This document shows positions 40,132 to 40,467 of a DNA stretch of 40,467 bases, piece by piece (within the stretch, counting starts at the first letter, position 1; every line of letters starts with the position of its first letter). The position numbers were made by a program, and so were the translations under genes. The notes under the pieces were generated by a model. It saw nothing but the letters and a program-made list of their open reading frames with translations. It had not been told where the DNA came from and searched no databases. This stretch comes from Rhodospirillales bacterium (lineage in GTDB: Bacteria; Pseudomonadota; Alphaproteobacteria; BOG-932; Roseiterribacteraceae), in NCBI GenBank assembly GCA_003165335.1, contig PLTD01000021.1:1-40467 (forward strand). Reading direction: 5' to 3'.

Positions 40132-40467
40132 TTACGAAGTCATACCGTTGTCATAGACGATCTGGACCCGGCGGTTCTGGGGTTCCTTCACGCCGTCCTT
40201 GGTCGGAACCAGCAGGTCGCGCTTGCCCTTGGCGACGATCTCGATCTCAGACGACGCGATGCCGTCCTTCTCGAGCTCTGCCGCGACCGATTCCGCACGG
40301 CGGCGGCTGAGACGCATATTGTAGGCGTCCGAGCCGACTGTATCCGTGTGGCCTGTCACGGTCAGTTGAGTGACCTTGGCCGGGCCGGCATTCTTGGCGG
40401 CTTGATCGACGATAGTCGTCGCGTCGGCCGTCAGATCAGACTTGTTGAAGTCGAAGAACACCAGATA
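40132..40467 (-). CDS. OmpA-family protein, C-terminal part (cut by window end)
   Basis: The visible C-terminal domain of about 111 residues is the peptidoglycan-binding OmpA-like fold. It contains VFFDFNKSDLT and the peptidoglycan-contact signature TVTGHTDTVGSDAYN (conserved Asp) with RLSRRRAESVAAEL (conserved Arg). Such proteins anchor the outer membrane to the cell wall. The 5' part lies beyond 40467, so length and the N-terminal domain (beta barrel or lipoprotein) are unknown. A strong terminator lies downstream. Confidence 0.9.
   Translation of the reverse strand, partial: YLVFFDFNKSDLTADATTIVDQAAKNAGPAKVTQLTVTGHTDTVGSDAYNMRLSRRRAESVAAELEKDGIASSEIEIVAKGKRDLLVPTKDGVKEPQNRRVQIVYDNGMTS

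Noticed and set aside
1-40467. tRNA genes, insertion sequences, CRISPR arrays or an integrated phage
   Set aside because: No transposase, integrase, phage structural gene, tRNA-like fold or regularly spaced repeat was recognised by reading; a tool search would be needed to be certain.

Overview
The window is a GC-rich alphaproteobacterial chromosome segment, probably from the Sphingomonadales/Caulobacterales neighbourhood. The clues are an alphaproteobacterial LexA box (GTTC-N7-GTTC) before an imuA-imuB-dnaE2 cassette, a suhB/MmgR-like small RNA, UrcA-family, DUF6491-like and DUF2237 proteins, and heavy use of PQQ dehydrogenases with c-type cytochromes. No tRNA, rRNA, CRISPR array, transposase or integrase was seen. 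The organism call is inference; no marker gene settles it.

Layout. 0-5.5 kb: SOS mutagenesis cassette imuA-imuB-dnaE2 (minus strand). 5.5-5.9 kb: intergenic stretch with a three-hairpin sRNA and its terminator. 5.9-9.8 kb: SDR plus GST operon, a small hydrophilic protein, and an OPT-family transporter. 9.95-14.9 kb: a first PQQ module with a minus-strand cytochrome c, a TetR regulator, a divergent cytochrome c, a PQQ dehydrogenase with a fused cupredoxin-like domain, and an SDR. 15-25.3 kb: mostly single genes (SHOCT and ACT small proteins, a secreted limonene-epoxide-hydrolase-like protein, a DHDPS-family lyase, a DHA2 drug exporter, an LLM oxidoreductase, VapBC, a hemolysin III-like membrane protein, several small unknowns, UrcA).

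25.4-39.5 kb is the most interesting part, a two-armed catabolic locus around the divergent promoter region at about 31.3 kb. The left arm (minus) encodes a periplasmic binding protein, a YVTN beta-propeller protein, an ABC ATPase and an ABC permease. These four genes are chained by ATGA overlaps, resemble the PedABC-type system linked to PQQ alcohol oxidation, and are followed by a LytS-type kinase and a LytTR response regulator. The right arm (plus) encodes a NitT/TauT-like binding protein, a second PQQ alcohol dehydrogenase, a diheme cytochrome c with an unusual CX4CH site, a SnoaL-like protein, an Old Yellow Enzyme, two SDRs and an epoxide hydrolase. Together these suggest periplasmic oxidation of an alcohol, with electrons passed to cytochrome c, followed by cytoplasmic dehydrogenation, C=C reduction and epoxide opening. 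A terpenoid or other alicyclic unsaturated alcohol would fit, but the substrate is not determined by the sequence. The window ends with a small HTH-like gene and the C-terminal part of an OmpA-family protein that runs off the right edge.
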